Assembly: GCA_910588545.1 (NCBI GenBank) | Contig: CAJUOU010000004.1 | Location: forward strand, 1 to 64,000 | Length of the DNA stretch: 64,000 nucleotides | Direction of reading: 5' to 3' | From: an uncultured Christensenellaceae bacterium | Lineage (GTDB): Bacteria > Bacillota > Clostridia > Christensenellales > UBA3700 | Shown here: one piece after another, positions 36,032 to 45,729 of the stretch | How the letters are laid out: each line of letters begins with the position of its first letter | How positions within the stretch are numbered: the first letter of the stretch is position 1 | Program-made: the position numbers and the translations under genes | Notes under the pieces: generated by a model | Told to the model about the DNA's origin: nothing | What the model saw: only the letters and a program-made list of their open reading frames with translations | The model's database searches: none

Positions 36032-36616
36032 ATGTTTAGTTCACTAATCGGTGCTGTAGCTTGGAACAACTTAGTGTTTGATTTAGCTATTGCTGCTATA
36101 CTTGTATTATACTTCTTGTGGGGATTTTTTAAAGGATTTGTTAAACCTTTGACTGCATTAATCAGTTGGGGTGTTATTATATTAGTATTCTATTTCGGCG
36201 GTAACTTTATTGGCGATTTCTTGATTGGTAAAACCGGTATAGAGCCATTTATTTTAAACATTCTTCAAAACTTTATGGATGCACAAGCTGCAAGTAGTAT
36301 TATGAAATATATTGGTTTAGGCTTGGCTGCAATTTGTATTTTCATTGTAGTAAAACTTATCACTTTCATAATCAATATTATAATTAAAAGAGCAAGAAAA
36401 GCTCATCGTAAAACAGCTTTGGATAGAGTATTCGGTGGTTTGTTGAATATAATAAAAGGTGCTCTATGGGTATGTATAATTCTTGCAATATTAATTCCTA
36501 TTGCACAAAAATTCAATATTCAGGAAATTACAAATATGATTAACGGAAGTACGGTTACAAAATACATTGTACAGTACAATCCAATCACAATGTTGGTAAA
36601 TTTAATAATTAAGTAA
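36032..36616 (+). CDS. CvpA-family membrane protein
   Basis: 194 residues with four hydrophobic segments (about 14-35, 41-60, 92-118 and 145-163) and a basic loop (KRARKAHRK), matching the CvpA/colicin V production family. ATG with AAAGGAG. It ends with a very strong terminator. In other bacteria CvpA affects envelope integrity and biofilms; the molecular role is unclear. Confidence 0.82.
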   Translation: MFSSLIGAVAWNNLVFDLAIAAILVLYFLWGFFKGFVKPLTALISWGVIILVFYFGGNFIGDFLIGKTGIEPFILNILQNFMDAQAASSIMKYIGLGLAAICIFIVVKLITFIINIIIKRARKAHRKTALDRVFGGLLNIIKGALWVCIILAILIPIAQKFNIQEITNMINGSTVTKYIVQYNPITMLVNLIIK

Positions 36617-36622
36617 AAATTT

Positions 36623-36648
36623 AAGCCCCGCACAGCGGGGCTTTTTTA
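36623..36648 (+). terminator. Terminator after CvpA gene
   Basis: AAGCCCCGC-ACA-GCGGGGCTT stem followed by TTTT, one of the most GC-rich hairpins in the window. Confidence 0.9.
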
Positions 36649-36780
36649 ATGCCGTAAATATTTAAAGTATAGATAAAAAATTGAAAAAAGCTTATGAAAA
36701 TCGGACTGTTTATATAAAATTTATCAAAAAGTAATGCGAAAAAAATCTATTTTAAAACAAAAAAACATTAAAATTTGATA

Positions 36781-36810
36781 TTGACTAAGATATATTATTT
36801 GTGGTATAAT
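36781..36810 (+). promoter_or_regulatory. Promoter of fabG-rplI-upp
   Basis: TTGACT, 18-nt spacer ending GTGG, TATAAT, 28 nt upstream of the fabG start. Confidence 0.6.
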
Positions 36811-36838
36811 AACAAAAATAAATAATAAAAAGGTGTAT

Positions 36839-37564
36839 ATGGTTGCATTAATAAGCGGCGGAGCAAAAGGCATAGGAAAAAGTTTGGTTGAAAAATTTGT
36901 AAAAGCGGGCTATAAAGTCGCTTTTTGCTATAACAAAAGCGAGGAAGATGCCGCTATCTTATGCAAAAACATAAACGGCAACAGCGAACTTAACTGCATA
37001 GGTATAAAATGCGATGTCAGGGATTATGAAAGTGTCAAAAATTTTGTCGAGCAAGCAGTAAAAATTTTCGGTGGTATAGACGTCGTGGTAAATAATGCAG
37101 GGATAGCAAACTATGATTTACTAATGGATTTAAAGGTTAGTGAATGGCGAAATATAATGTCTACCAATCTTGACAGTGTGTTTTATATGTGCCGCGAGAG
37201 TATTCCTTATATGCTTGATAAAGGTGGTAGCATAATAAACATATCAAGTGTTTGGGGTGTTTATGGTGCAGCTTGCGAGGTTGCTTATTCCGCATCAAAA
37301 GCAGGTATGATAGGCCTTACCAAAGCTCTTGCACAGGAAATAGGAAGTAGTAAAATAACGGTAAACTGTATAGCCGCAGGGGCAGTAAATACGGATATGA
37401 ATAAATGTCATTCTAATGAGACGTTAGCTGAAATAAAGGAGAAAACGCCGCTTGGCAGAATAGGCGAGCCGCAAGAAGTGGCAGATATTGCCGTATTTTT
37501 GGCGTCAGAAAAAGCAAATTTTATTACGGGACAAGTTATTGAAGTGTCCGGAGGATTTAGATAA
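36839..37564 (+). CDS. Short-chain dehydrogenase (FabG-like)
   Basis: 241 residues from the ATG at 36839 (AAAGGTG site); a GTG two codons upstream is possible. Rossmann nucleotide site SGGAKGIGKSL, NNAGIANYD, catalytic Ser (NISSVWG), and Y-x-x-x-K in VAYSASKAGMIGL, so the active site is complete. It could be 3-oxoacyl-ACP reductase, but it is isolated from other fatty-acid genes; another NAD(P)-dependent substrate is equally possible. It is the first gene of an operon with rplI and upp. Confidence 0.85.
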   Translation: MVALISGGAKGIGKSLVEKFVKAGYKVAFCYNKSEEDAAILCKNINGNSELNCIGIKCDVRDYESVKNFVEQAVKIFGGIDVVVNNAGIANYDLLMDLKVSEWRNIMSTNLDSVFYMCRESIPYMLDKGGSIINISSVWGVYGAACEVAYSASKAGMIGLTKALAQEIGSSKITVNCIAAGAVNTDMNKCHSNETLAEIKEKTPLGRIGEPQEVADIAVFLASEKANFITGQVIEVSGGFR

Positions 37565-37578
37565 AAAGGAGAAAGAGT

Positions 37579-38022
37579 ATGAAAGTTTTATTGTTACAAG
37601 ATGTAAAAGCACATGGCAAAAAAGGCGATATTATCGAAGTTAGCGATGGTTATGCCAAAAACTTTTTGATTAAAAAGAAAATGGCAATTCAAGCCACCAA
37701 TCAAGTTATAAACGAAACAAATCAAAAGAAAGCAAGTGAATTAAGAAAATTGGAAATAGAAAAACAAGAGGCAATAAAACTTGCTGAAAGATTAAACGGA
37801 AACACTATTATTGTAGAGATTGCTTGCGGTGATAACGGAAAAATGTTTGGGTCTGTCACAGCAAAGGAAATCAGTGATGCTCTTTTAAAAAGCGGTTACG
37901 ATATAGACAAAAAGAAAATCAATTTAAAAGAGCCAATAAAAACCCTTGGTGTATTTAGCGTAGAGGTTAAAGTTTATGCTAATGTAACAAGCACAATTAA
38001 AATAAATGTAGTAAAAAAATAA
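37579..38022 (+). CDS. rplI: Ribosomal protein L9
   Basis: 147 residues. MKVLLLQDVKAHGKKGDIIE, then VSDGYAKNFLIKKKMA, the bL9 signature, a long central helix and a C-terminal domain (CGDNGKMFGSVTAKEI). Located 15 nt after the dehydrogenase gene. Confidence 0.96.
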   Translation: MKVLLLQDVKAHGKKGDIIEVSDGYAKNFLIKKKMAIQATNQVINETNQKKASELRKLEIEKQEAIKLAERLNGNTIIVEIACGDNGKMFGSVTAKEISDALLKSGYDIDKKKINLKEPIKTLGVFSVEVKVYANVTSTIKINVVKK

Positions 38023-38036
38023 CAAAAGGACAATTT

Positions 38037-38666
38037 ATGAATAACATACATTTGATAAACCACATTTTGATAGACCATAAAATTGCCATTTTAAGAGACG
38101 AAAAAACAAAATGCAAACAGTTTAGGGAAGTTATAGAGGAAATAGCAATGTTAGAAACATTGGAAGTACTAAAAGATGCCCCTACAAAAACAGTTACCGT
38201 AAAAACTCCGTTGGAAATGGTGGAACAAACGATTATAAAGGAAAACAGCATAGTAATCGTTCCAATACTTAGGGCAGGACTTGGTATGGTAAACGGAGTA
38301 ACGGCAATGCTGCCTGCGGTAAAAGTAGGACATATCGGTATAGCTCGAAACGAGGAAACATTAGAGCCTGTGGAGTATATGTGCAAACTACCGCAAGACA
38401 TACAAGATAAAATGGTAATATTGTTAGACCCTATGCTTGCAACGGGCGGGTCGGCATGTGCCGCAATTCAAGTGTTAAAAAACAGGGGAGTAAAAAATAT
38501 AAAAATGCTTAATATTTTAGCCGTTCCCGAGGGAGTAGAAAAAGTTGCCAAAGCTCATCCCGATGTTGATATATACATTGCCAAAATAGATAGATGCTTA
38601 AACGAAAAAGGTTATATTTTGCCTGGACTAGGCGATGCGGGAGACAGAATTTTCGGCACAAAATAA
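38037..38666 (+). CDS. upp: Uracil phosphoribosyltransferase
   Basis: 209 residues. PRPP-binding motif VILLDPMLATGGSACAAI, the early LRAGLGMVNG loop and the uracil-side YILPGLGDAGDR at the C-terminus. It makes UMP from uracil and PRPP for pyrimidine salvage. Last gene of the operon, followed by a terminator. Confidence 0.96.
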   Translation: MNNIHLINHILIDHKIAILRDEKTKCKQFREVIEEIAMLETLEVLKDAPTKTVTVKTPLEMVEQTIIKENSIVIVPILRAGLGMVNGVTAMLPAVKVGHIGIARNEETLEPVEYMCKLPQDIQDKMVILLDPMLATGGSACAAIQVLKNRGVKNIKMLNILAVPEGVEKVAKAHPDVDIYIAKIDRCLNEKGYILPGLGDAGDRIFGTK

Positions 38667-38682
38667 TTAAAAAACAAAAAAT

Positions 38683-38709
38683 ATCCGACTTTTTAGTCGG
38701 ATGTTTTTA
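38683..38709 (+). terminator. Terminator after upp
   Basis: ATCCGAC-TTTTTA-GTCGGAT stem followed by a T run. Confidence 0.8.
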
Positions 38710-38813
38710 TTTGCCTTAATAATTTTTTTACTTTTGTTAATCAAAAAACTTAAGATTGAAAAAGTTTTATTTTTTGCAAATATCAAATGTAAACATTGCA
38801 TTAGCACTAACAA

Positions 38814-40466
38814 TTAATATTGTTGGCCGTCACGGATATTAAAAGTAAAGCTTTTGTTTTCTCCGTTTTCGCTGTAAACAACTTGGATAATATCTTTTTT
38901 GATAAATTCCGCTTTTTGAACTTTTATATCTTTTTCGCCAAAAGTATTGATAAGTGCTTGCTTTTGTTTATCATTATAGTTTTTAATATCGTCGGAAATA
39001 AACAATAAGATGCCGAAAATCGAGTTTATTTTTGCAATAAGTAACCTTTTTTCAAATGTCATTTTCATGTTTTCTTCACGTAGGAAGAATACGTCAGGGT
39101 CATTCATCCAAGCTCTGCCGTTTAAATGACGTCTAAAAATAGTGTTTGAAGTAGCGTGTGGTGTAGAGCAGTCTTCTCGGATTGTATCTCTGTTTATCCA
39201 ATTTTCCTGTATATCTGCACCTATACGGCAATAATCAACTTTGCCAAAAGCAGGGAACATAGGAACACCACAACCCAAAATCATTTTATCGCCAACGCAT
39301 TCACGGATAAAATCCATTGCATCGGTCATAATTTCGCCACGGCTTTTGTTGTGCATAGGAAGAACGCAGGCACCGTATAAAAAGTCTAGTTTAACTAAGT
39401 CATAGCCCCATTCATTTAGCACAACATCAAAGCACTGTTTGATATAGTCTCTAGCACCTTGATTGTAAATATCTAAAGAGTAAAAACCTCCCCAATTATG
39501 GCCTGTTTTATAAGGCTTGCCTTTTTTGTCTTTAATAAACCAATCCGGATGGTTTTTGAAAAGCTCTGAAGACGGAACACCTGCAAAAGGCGCTAGCCAA
39601 AGTCCCGCAATCATTCCGCTATCGTGAATTTTATCTGCAATAACTTTCATTCCGTTAGGGAACTTGTTTTTATCTGTAATCAACCAATCGCCTATGTGTT
39701 GCTGATAGCCGTCATCGATTTGAAAACAATCAAATTTTACTTCTTGATTTATAATACTATCTAAATCATTATTTACTACTTTTTCGTTTATATTGCCATA
39801 ATAGTTATACCAAGTGGTGTAACCGCAACGTCTTTTTGTCTCACGGCAAGGAATGCCTATTAATTTAAAGTACTCGTCAAAAGCAGTGTCGTATTCGCCG
39901 CTGACAAAAGCGAATTCCAATAGTTTGCTAGGCTCGGTATAAGTAACTCCCTCAAGTTCTTTGGAAATTATAACATTACTATTGTTGCAGTCAAAAGTTA
40001 CAACGGTGTAGCCGTATTTTTCCGTCAAAGTACCAAATATATCTACATTATTATCTGTGCGTACATAGCCATAAGACCAGCCGTAAAATAGTCCCGATTT
40101 TCGAGGGAATTTCCAAAACAAAGTATCGCCTGACTTAGAAAGACCAAGTGGTTTACCAAAAGATTTTGTAATAAAAAATTCAACTTTTCTTGAAAGCTCC
40201 AACATTTGTTCTGAAGGCTCATACTCCATACTATCTGTCCAGCTTTGATAACCGTTTACATAAATTTTGCTGTCAGCAGAATATGTATAAGGCATAATAA
40301 TGTCAAATTTGTCAAATGACACAGGGCTTTTTGGAATGATTGAAAGGGATAAAATATTTTCCTTTTCAGTTAAACTCAAAGAAAAATGTTCGCACTCATG
40401 TGATGTGCAAGAAAATTTTTTATTGCCAACTTTATAGACTATATTAAAATTATATTTTTCGCTCAT
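38814..40466 (-). CDS. GH36-type alpha-galactosidase-like glycosidase
   Basis: 550 residues from the ATG at 40466 (GGAG site). N-terminal beta-sandwich, then a TIM barrel with FQIDDGYQ, GLWLAPF, the nucleophile strand YDLVKLDFLYG and the region RIGADIQENW, which holds the likely acid/base Asp. This is the melibiase GH36/GH27 layout. There is no signal peptide, so it acts in the cytoplasm, probably on imported alpha-galactosides. No transporter is nearby. Substrate is inferred from family only. Confidence 0.82.
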   Translation of the reverse strand: MSEKYNFNIVYKVGNKKFSCTSHECEHFSLSLTEKENILSLSIIPKSPVSFDKFDIIMPYTYSADSKIYVNGYQSWTDSMEYEPSEQMLELSRKVEFFITKSFGKPLGLSKSGDTLFWKFPRKSGLFYGWSYGYVRTDNNVDIFGTLTEKYGYTVVTFDCNNSNVIISKELEGVTYTEPSKLLEFAFVSGEYDTAFDEYFKLIGIPCRETKRRCGYTTWYNYYGNINEKVVNNDLDSIINQEVKFDCFQIDDGYQQHIGDWLITDKNKFPNGMKVIADKIHDSGMIAGLWLAPFAGVPSSELFKNHPDWFIKDKKGKPYKTGHNWGGFYSLDIYNQGARDYIKQCFDVVLNEWGYDLVKLDFLYGACVLPMHNKSRGEIMTDAMDFIRECVGDKMILGCGVPMFPAFGKVDYCRIGADIQENWINRDTIREDCSTPHATSNTIFRRHLNGRAWMNDPDVFFLREENMKMTFEKRLLIAKINSIFGILLFISDDIKNYNDKQKQALINTFGEKDIKVQKAEFIKKDIIQVVYSENGENKSFTFNIRDGQQY

Positions 40467-40903
40467 AAATTTCTCCATAAATATTAATGGTATAATTATA
40501 TATTAAAATAAAAGTAAAATCAATACAGAAATTTAGTTTTTTGTACAAATCGGCTTAATGAACAAAGAAAAAATATAAGAAAATTAATAAAATTCGATAA
40601 AAAAAATAATTGTTTTTACACAAAGCACATTTGATTTATAATTTTTTGTAATAGAAATGTAAAAATTTTATATATTCAAATTTTCATAACCATAGTTAGT
40701 CTAATTTAGGCATGAACAAATATTCTTTAAAACTATTTATAGGCGTTTAATTGCGCGATAATAGGTAATGATTATGTTTTCAATGAAGGAGTATTAAAAA
40801 GGGGATGAATTGAAATATAGCCCTATATAAAAGCGAAATTTAATGATTCTAGTTTATTATCTTAATAAATTGCAATAAAATATAAAAAATCTTCTTTTTT
40901 CTA
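40467..40903. other. Intergenic region upstream of gyrB
   Basis: AT-rich sequence between two divergent genes. No credible gene, although GGAG-like sequences occur without an open frame. Confidence 0.5.
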
Positions 40904-40932
40904 TTGTTTTTTTATTTTTAGCGTGTTATAAT
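40904..40932 (+). promoter_or_regulatory. Promoter of gyrB-gyrA
   Basis: TTGTTT, 17-nt spacer, TATAAT. The predicted start, near 40939, lies 12 nt before the alternating purine-pyrimidine tract. Confidence 0.65.
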
Positions 40933-40950
40933 ATAATTATAATAAAATTA

Positions 40951-40985
40951 ATGTGCGTACGTACGCGTGCACGCACGCGTGTGTG
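40951..40985. repeat. 35-nt alternating purine-pyrimidine tract (Z-DNA-prone)
   Basis: Every base from 40951 to 40985 alternates purine/pyrimidine, with many CG, GC, AC and GT steps. It contains the perfect palindromes GCGTACGTACGC and GCGTGCACGC. It is unusually GC-rich for this AT-rich DNA and sits in the predicted 5' leader of gyrB, where it could form Z-DNA or cruciforms under negative supercoiling. Confidence 0.9.
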
Positions 40986-41047
40986 AAAATGAAAGCCGCG
41001 CTAATTAATAGTATTTATTAATGTACGATTTTTTAAAGGAGTTATTT

Positions 41048-42949
41048 ATGAGCGAGCAAAGAAATTATGACCAATCTGCTATCCAAGTGCTTGAAGGGTT
41101 AGAGCCGGTTCGTAAAAGACCGGGTATGTATATTGGGTCTACGGATGAGCGTGGGTTACACCATTTAGTAATCGAAGTTGTGGATAACAGTATTGACGAG
41201 GCAATGGCGGGCTATTGCGATTTGATTAATGTCGAAATAACTAAGGAGGGTGCTATTTCCGTTGAGGATAATGGTAGAGGTATTCCTACAGGTATTATAG
41301 AAAAGGAGGGCAAATCTGCTGTAGAAGTAGTTTTGACCAAGTTGCACGCAGGCGGCAAGTTCGGCGGTGGCGGATACAAATTTTCTGGCGGCTTACACGG
41401 AGTAGGTATTTCTGCAGTAAACGCACTTTCCGAATGGCTAGACGTTACCGTTTGTCAAAATGGTAAAGTATTTAGCCAAACATATAACCGCGGTGTGGCA
41501 CAAACAGCATTAAAGGTTGTGGGCGATACTGACAAAACGGGTACGAAAATAGTATTTATGCCCGACGACACGATTTTTGAGACTGTAGAATTCCAATATT
41601 CCAGATTGTTACATAGATTAAAAGAGCTTGCTTTTTTAAATAAAGGCTTAAAAATTACCTTAAAAGACAGCCGAGATGGCAAAGAGCAAGAGGATTTTAT
41701 ACATTACGAGGGCGGTATTAAGGAATATGTCAACGAGCTTAATAAAAAAGACGCTTTGCTTGCAGAGCCTTATTATATGAGCACGGAGGCTGATAATTAT
41801 CAAGTGGAAATCGCTTTGCAATATAATGATTCTTATAGCGAAAATATATATTCTTATGCAAACAATATCCATACCGAAGAGGGTGGAACTCACGTTGACG
41901 GTTTTAAAAATACTATTACCAAGTTGTTTAATGATTACGGTAAAAGTATGAATATCCTTAAAAATGACGAAAAGTTGAGCGGTGACGACTGCCGTGAGGG
42001 ATTGGTTGCCGTTGTAAGCGTTAAATTGACTGACCCACAATTTGAGGGACAAACAAAAACAAAATTGGGAAACAGCTTTATGCGCAAAGTAGTGGCAGAT
42101 GCAGTAAACGAATATTTTGGCTCATTCTTGGAAGAAAACCCTAAGATAACCAAAGATTTGGTACTTCGCTCAATCACTGCAAAAAAGGCAAGAGAGGCAG
42201 CGAGAAACGCAAGAGATCTTACAAAGCGTAAATCTTTTTTGGAATCAACAACTCTTCCCGGTAAACTTGCCGATTGTACGGAAAAAAACAGCAAGCTTTG
42301 CGAAGTATACCTTGTTGAGGGCGACTCTGCAGGCGGTACCGCTAAGCAAGGTAGGGATAGAAGATTCCAAGCAATTATGCCGCTTAGAGGTAAAATTTTA
42401 AATGTAGAAAAAGTAAGATTGAACAAAGTATTGGAGAGCGAGGAAATCAAAAATATGATAACGGCATTCGGTTGCGGTATATTGGAAGATTGCGATGTCT
42501 CCAAACTAAGATATGACAGAATAATATGTATGACCGATGCCGATGTAGACGGTAGCCATATAAGAATATTGCTTTTGACATTCTTTTATAGATATATGCG
42601 TCCTGTATTGGAGCAAGGCCATGTGTATGCAGCACAGCCACCGCTATATAAAGTATCAAGGGGCGGTAAAAACGAAAAATATTTTTACGATGACGAGTCG
42701 TTGGAAGAATATATGCAAAGCATCGACCGTAAAGGCGAACTTCAAAGATACAAAGGTCTTGGCGAAATGAATGCGGAACAGTTGTGGGACACTACAATGA
42801 ATCCCGAGACAAGAACATTGTTGCAAGTAAGTATGGAAGAGGCTAAAAATGCAGACGAAGTATTTACAATGCTTATGGGCGACGAGCCTGAGCTAAGAAG
42901 ACAGTTTATCGAACAAAATGCAACACTAGCCGGCGAGCTTGATGTATAA
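41048..42949 (+). CDS. gyrB: DNA gyrase subunit B
   Basis: 633 residues from the ATG at 41048 (AAAGGAG site); an ATG at 41021 has no site. GHKL ATPase (IEVVDNSIDEAMAG, GRGIPTG, GGGGYKFSGGLHGVG), transducer, and TOPRIM (LVEGDSAGG; DADVDGSHI). C-terminal GELDV. With GyrA it introduces negative supercoils using ATP. The gyrA gene follows after 11 nt. ATPase-site variants in this subunit are known to affect coumarin sensitivity. Confidence 0.97.
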   Translation: MSEQRNYDQSAIQVLEGLEPVRKRPGMYIGSTDERGLHHLVIEVVDNSIDEAMAGYCDLINVEITKEGAISVEDNGRGIPTGIIEKEGKSAVEVVLTKLHAGGKFGGGGYKFSGGLHGVGISAVNALSEWLDVTVCQNGKVFSQTYNRGVAQTALKVVGDTDKTGTKIVFMPDDTIFETVEFQYSRLLHRLKELAFLNKGLKITLKDSRDGKEQEDFIHYEGGIKEYVNELNKKDALLAEPYYMSTEADNYQVEIALQYNDSYSENIYSYANNIHTEEGGTHVDGFKNTITKLFNDYGKSMNILKNDEKLSGDDCREGLVAVVSVKLTDPQFEGQTKTKLGNSFMRKVVADAVNEYFGSFLEENPKITKDLVLRSITAKKAREAARNARDLTKRKSFLESTTLPGKLADCTEKNSKLCEVYLVEGDSAGGTAKQGRDRRFQAIMPLRGKILNVEKVRLNKVLESEEIKNMITAFGCGILEDCDVSKLRYDRIICMTDADVDGSHIRILLLTFFYRYMRPVLEQGHVYAAQPPLYKVSRGGKNEKYFYDDESLEEYMQSIDRKGELQRYKGLGEMNAEQLWDTTMNPETRTLLQVSMEEAKNADEVFTMLMGDEPELRRQFIEQNATLAGELDV

Positions 42950-42960
42950 GGGGGGTTACC

Positions 42961-45531
42961 ATGGCAGAAAAAGAGAAGGAAAAACAAGCGCAAGAATTGG
43001 AAGAAATTCTTGACAAATCAAATATAAAAAAGATAAATATAGAGCACGAAATGAAAAAGTCATTTATCGCTTACGCAATGGCGGTAAATGTATCGCGTGC
43101 AATACCGGATGTACGTGACGGCTTAAAACCTGTTCACAGACGTATTTTGTACGCTATGAGCGAGTTAGGGTTGACATCGGATAAACCTTATCGTAAGTGT
43201 GCCCGTATCGTCGGCGACGTGCTTGGTAAATATCATCCTCACGGCGATAGTGCGGTTTACGAGGCATTGGTACGTCTTGCACAAGACTTTTCCATCCGTT
43301 GTCCATTGGTAGACGGTCACGGTAACTTTGGTAGTGTGGATGGCGACCCTCCTGCGGCACAACGTTATACCGAGGCAAGAATGAGCAAAATCGCTGCGGA
43401 AATGATTAGGGATATCGATAAAAAGACTGTTGACTATTACCCTAACTTTGATGATACATTAATGCAACCGGTTGTTTTGCCATCAAGATATCCTAACCTT
43501 TTGGTAAATGGTAGTGATGGTATTGCGGTTGGTATGGCAACCTCTATCCCTCCGCACAACTTGGGCGAAGTTATAGATGGTACAATAGCTTTAATGGAAA
43601 ACCCAGAAATGGATATTGAGGAACTTATCGAATTGATACCTGCACCCGACTATCCTACAGGTGCTTTGATAATGGGCAGAAGCGGCATAAAAAAGGCGTA
43701 CAGAACGGGTAAAGGTAGTGCTATAATTCGTGCAAGGGCAGAAATAGAAGACTTTAATAACGGCACAAGACAGCGTATTGTAATCACAGAGCTGCCTTAT
43801 CAAGTAAACAAAGCAAAATTGATAGAAACTATTGCCGATTACGTAAAGCAAAAGAAAATAGAGGGAATAAGCGATATTCAAGAGCAATCCGACCGTGACG
43901 GTATGAGGATTGTTATCGATGTCAAAAAGGATGCTCAAGCACAAGTTGTGTTAAATATGCTTTACAAGCACACAAGTTTGCAAATAAGCAACAGCATTAT
44001 TTTGCTTGCATTGATTGACGGAACTCCTAAAGTTATGAATCTAAAGGAGATTTTGTCTGCGTATATCGACCACCAAAAACAAGTTATCGTAAGGCGTACT
44101 CAATACGATTTGGAAAAAGCTTTGGAAAGAGAACATATCCTAAAAGGTTTGGTAATTGCTTTAAATAACATTGACGAAGTTGTGGCTATAATCAAAAAGT
44201 CAGACGATAAAGTGGATGCAACCAACAAATTGATGGAGGCGTTTGCATTGTCAGACAAGCAAGCTAACGCTATTTTGGAAATGAGGTTACAAAGACTTAC
44301 TCATTTGGAAATTGATAAGTTGGAACAAAATCTTTCACAGCTTGAAAAAGATATCGCAGAATATCAAGACATTTTGGCAAATCCGCACAGGGTTGAGGAG
44401 ATTATCAAAACCGAAATGCTTGAAATAAAAGACAAATATAACTCTCCAAGACGCAGTGAGTTAAGCTATGACTATAACGACATCGATATTGAGGATTTGA
44501 TAGAGCAGGAAGATATTGTAATAAGCTTGACACATCAAGGATATATAAAGAGGATGGCAACTGACGAATACAAGGCACAACGTCGTGGCGGTGTAGGCGT
44601 TACAGCACACAAGGCAAAGGATGAGGACTTTGTGGAAAATGTATTCAATTCTAACACTCACGAGCCAATATTATTCTTCTCTAACTTTGGTAAAGTTTAC
44701 AGACTAAAGGCTTATATGATACCTGAGGGCTCAAAAACAGCCAAAGGAAGAGCAATGGTTAACTTGTTGAACTTGGCTGACGGCGAAAGAATAAATGCCA
44801 TTTTACCGCTTGCAACAGGCAATATGGGATACTTGGTACTTGCAACCAAAAACGGTTTGATTAAAAAGACAGACCTTGCGGAGTTTGAAAGAATACAAAG
44901 CAATGGTAAAATTGCTATCAGATTACAAGAGGGCGACGAACTTATCGGAGCAATGCACACAGACGGCGATAATGAGATTATTATTGCATCTACAGGCGGA
45001 AAATGTATAAGATTCCACGAGCAAGATATACGTGACACAGGACGTTCGTCTATGGGTGTAAAATCAATAAGTTTGGATAAAGGCGAAAGAGTAGTCGACG
45101 CTACAATAGTTCGTGAAAATACCGACGTTTTGACAATCACGGAAAATGGATACGGTAAGAGGACAGATATTGACGAATACAGATTCCAAGCCCGTGGCGG
45201 TAAGGGTATTAAGGTTGGCGTACTAAACGAAAAGACAGGTAACGTTGTAAACCTAAAACTTGTATCCAGCGAAGAAGACGTAATGATTCTTGCAGACAAT
45301 GGCGTGGTAATAAGACTTAATGCAGACTCAATAAGCAAAATCGGCAGAAACACTCAAGGTGTTAAACTTATGAGGTTAAAGGATGAGGGAAGTAAAGTTG
45401 TTTCCTTTACAATAGTCCCTCGTAGCGATGAAGAGACCGCAGAAGATGCGTTGGAAGTTGCAGACGGAGCAGATAGCGCACAAGAAAATCAAACCTCCGA
45501 AATGGAAACCACGACACAAAATCAAGAATAA
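42961..45531 (+). CDS. gyrA: DNA gyrase subunit A
   Basis: 856 residues. Catalytic Tyr region AAQRYTEARMS, the quinolone-site helix HPHGDSAVYEALVRLAQ, coiled-coil gate, and a C-terminal beta-pinwheel with the gyrase box QRRGGVG (about 541-547 in TDEYKAQRRGGVG). The gyrase box distinguishes it from ParC. The tail is acidic (EETAEDALEVADGADSAQE). Operon with gyrB. Confidence 0.97.
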   Translation: MAEKEKEKQAQELEEILDKSNIKKINIEHEMKKSFIAYAMAVNVSRAIPDVRDGLKPVHRRILYAMSELGLTSDKPYRKCARIVGDVLGKYHPHGDSAVYEALVRLAQDFSIRCPLVDGHGNFGSVDGDPPAAQRYTEARMSKIAAEMIRDIDKKTVDYYPNFDDTLMQPVVLPSRYPNLLVNGSDGIAVGMATSIPPHNLGEVIDGTIALMENPEMDIEELIELIPAPDYPTGALIMGRSGIKKAYRTGKGSAIIRARAEIEDFNNGTRQRIVITELPYQVNKAKLIETIADYVKQKKIEGISDIQEQSDRDGMRIVIDVKKDAQAQVVLNMLYKHTSLQISNSIILLALIDGTPKVMNLKEILSAYIDHQKQVIVRRTQYDLEKALEREHILKGLVIALNNIDEVVAIIKKSDDKVDATNKLMEAFALSDKQANAILEMRLQRLTHLEIDKLEQNLSQLEKDIAEYQDILANPHRVEEIIKTEMLEIKDKYNSPRRSELSYDYNDIDIEDLIEQEDIVISLTHQGYIKRMATDEYKAQRRGGVGVTAHKAKDEDFVENVFNSNTHEPILFFSNFGKVYRLKAYMIPEGSKTAKGRAMVNLLNLADGERINAILPLATGNMGYLVLATKNGLIKKTDLAEFERIQSNGKIAIRLQEGDELIGAMHTDGDNEIIIASTGGKCIRFHEQDIRDTGRSSMGVKSISLDKGERVVDATIVRENTDVLTITENGYGKRTDIDEYRFQARGGKGIKVGVLNEKTGNVVNLKLVSSEEDVMILADNGVVIRLNADSISKIGRNTQGVKLMRLKDEGSKVVSFTIVPRSDEETAEDALEVADGADSAQENQTSEMETTTQNQE

Positions 45532-45540
45532 TAAAAATTA

Positions 45541-45568
45541 AAAGGTTGCGTTTATCGCAGCCTTTTTT
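45541..45568 (+). terminator. Terminator after gyrA
   Basis: AAAGGTTGCG-TTTAT-CGCAGCCTTT stem (one G-U pair) followed by TTT. Confidence 0.8.
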
Positions 45569-45729
45569 GTAAATATCCGTAAGAAAATCGACATTATTTT
45601 AGCTTTAGATAAAAAATAGGGGATTATATTTATAAAAATAACGTAAAAACACAAAAAAAAGATAACAAATTAAAAATATTGTGGTAAAATGTAATATATA
45701 AAAGTATTTTAAAGGCTGTAAGGAGATTT

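Noticed and set aside
41935..45353. Several long minus-strand frames over gyrB and gyrA
   Set aside because: Shadows of highly conserved genes; no ribosome sites or recognisable products.
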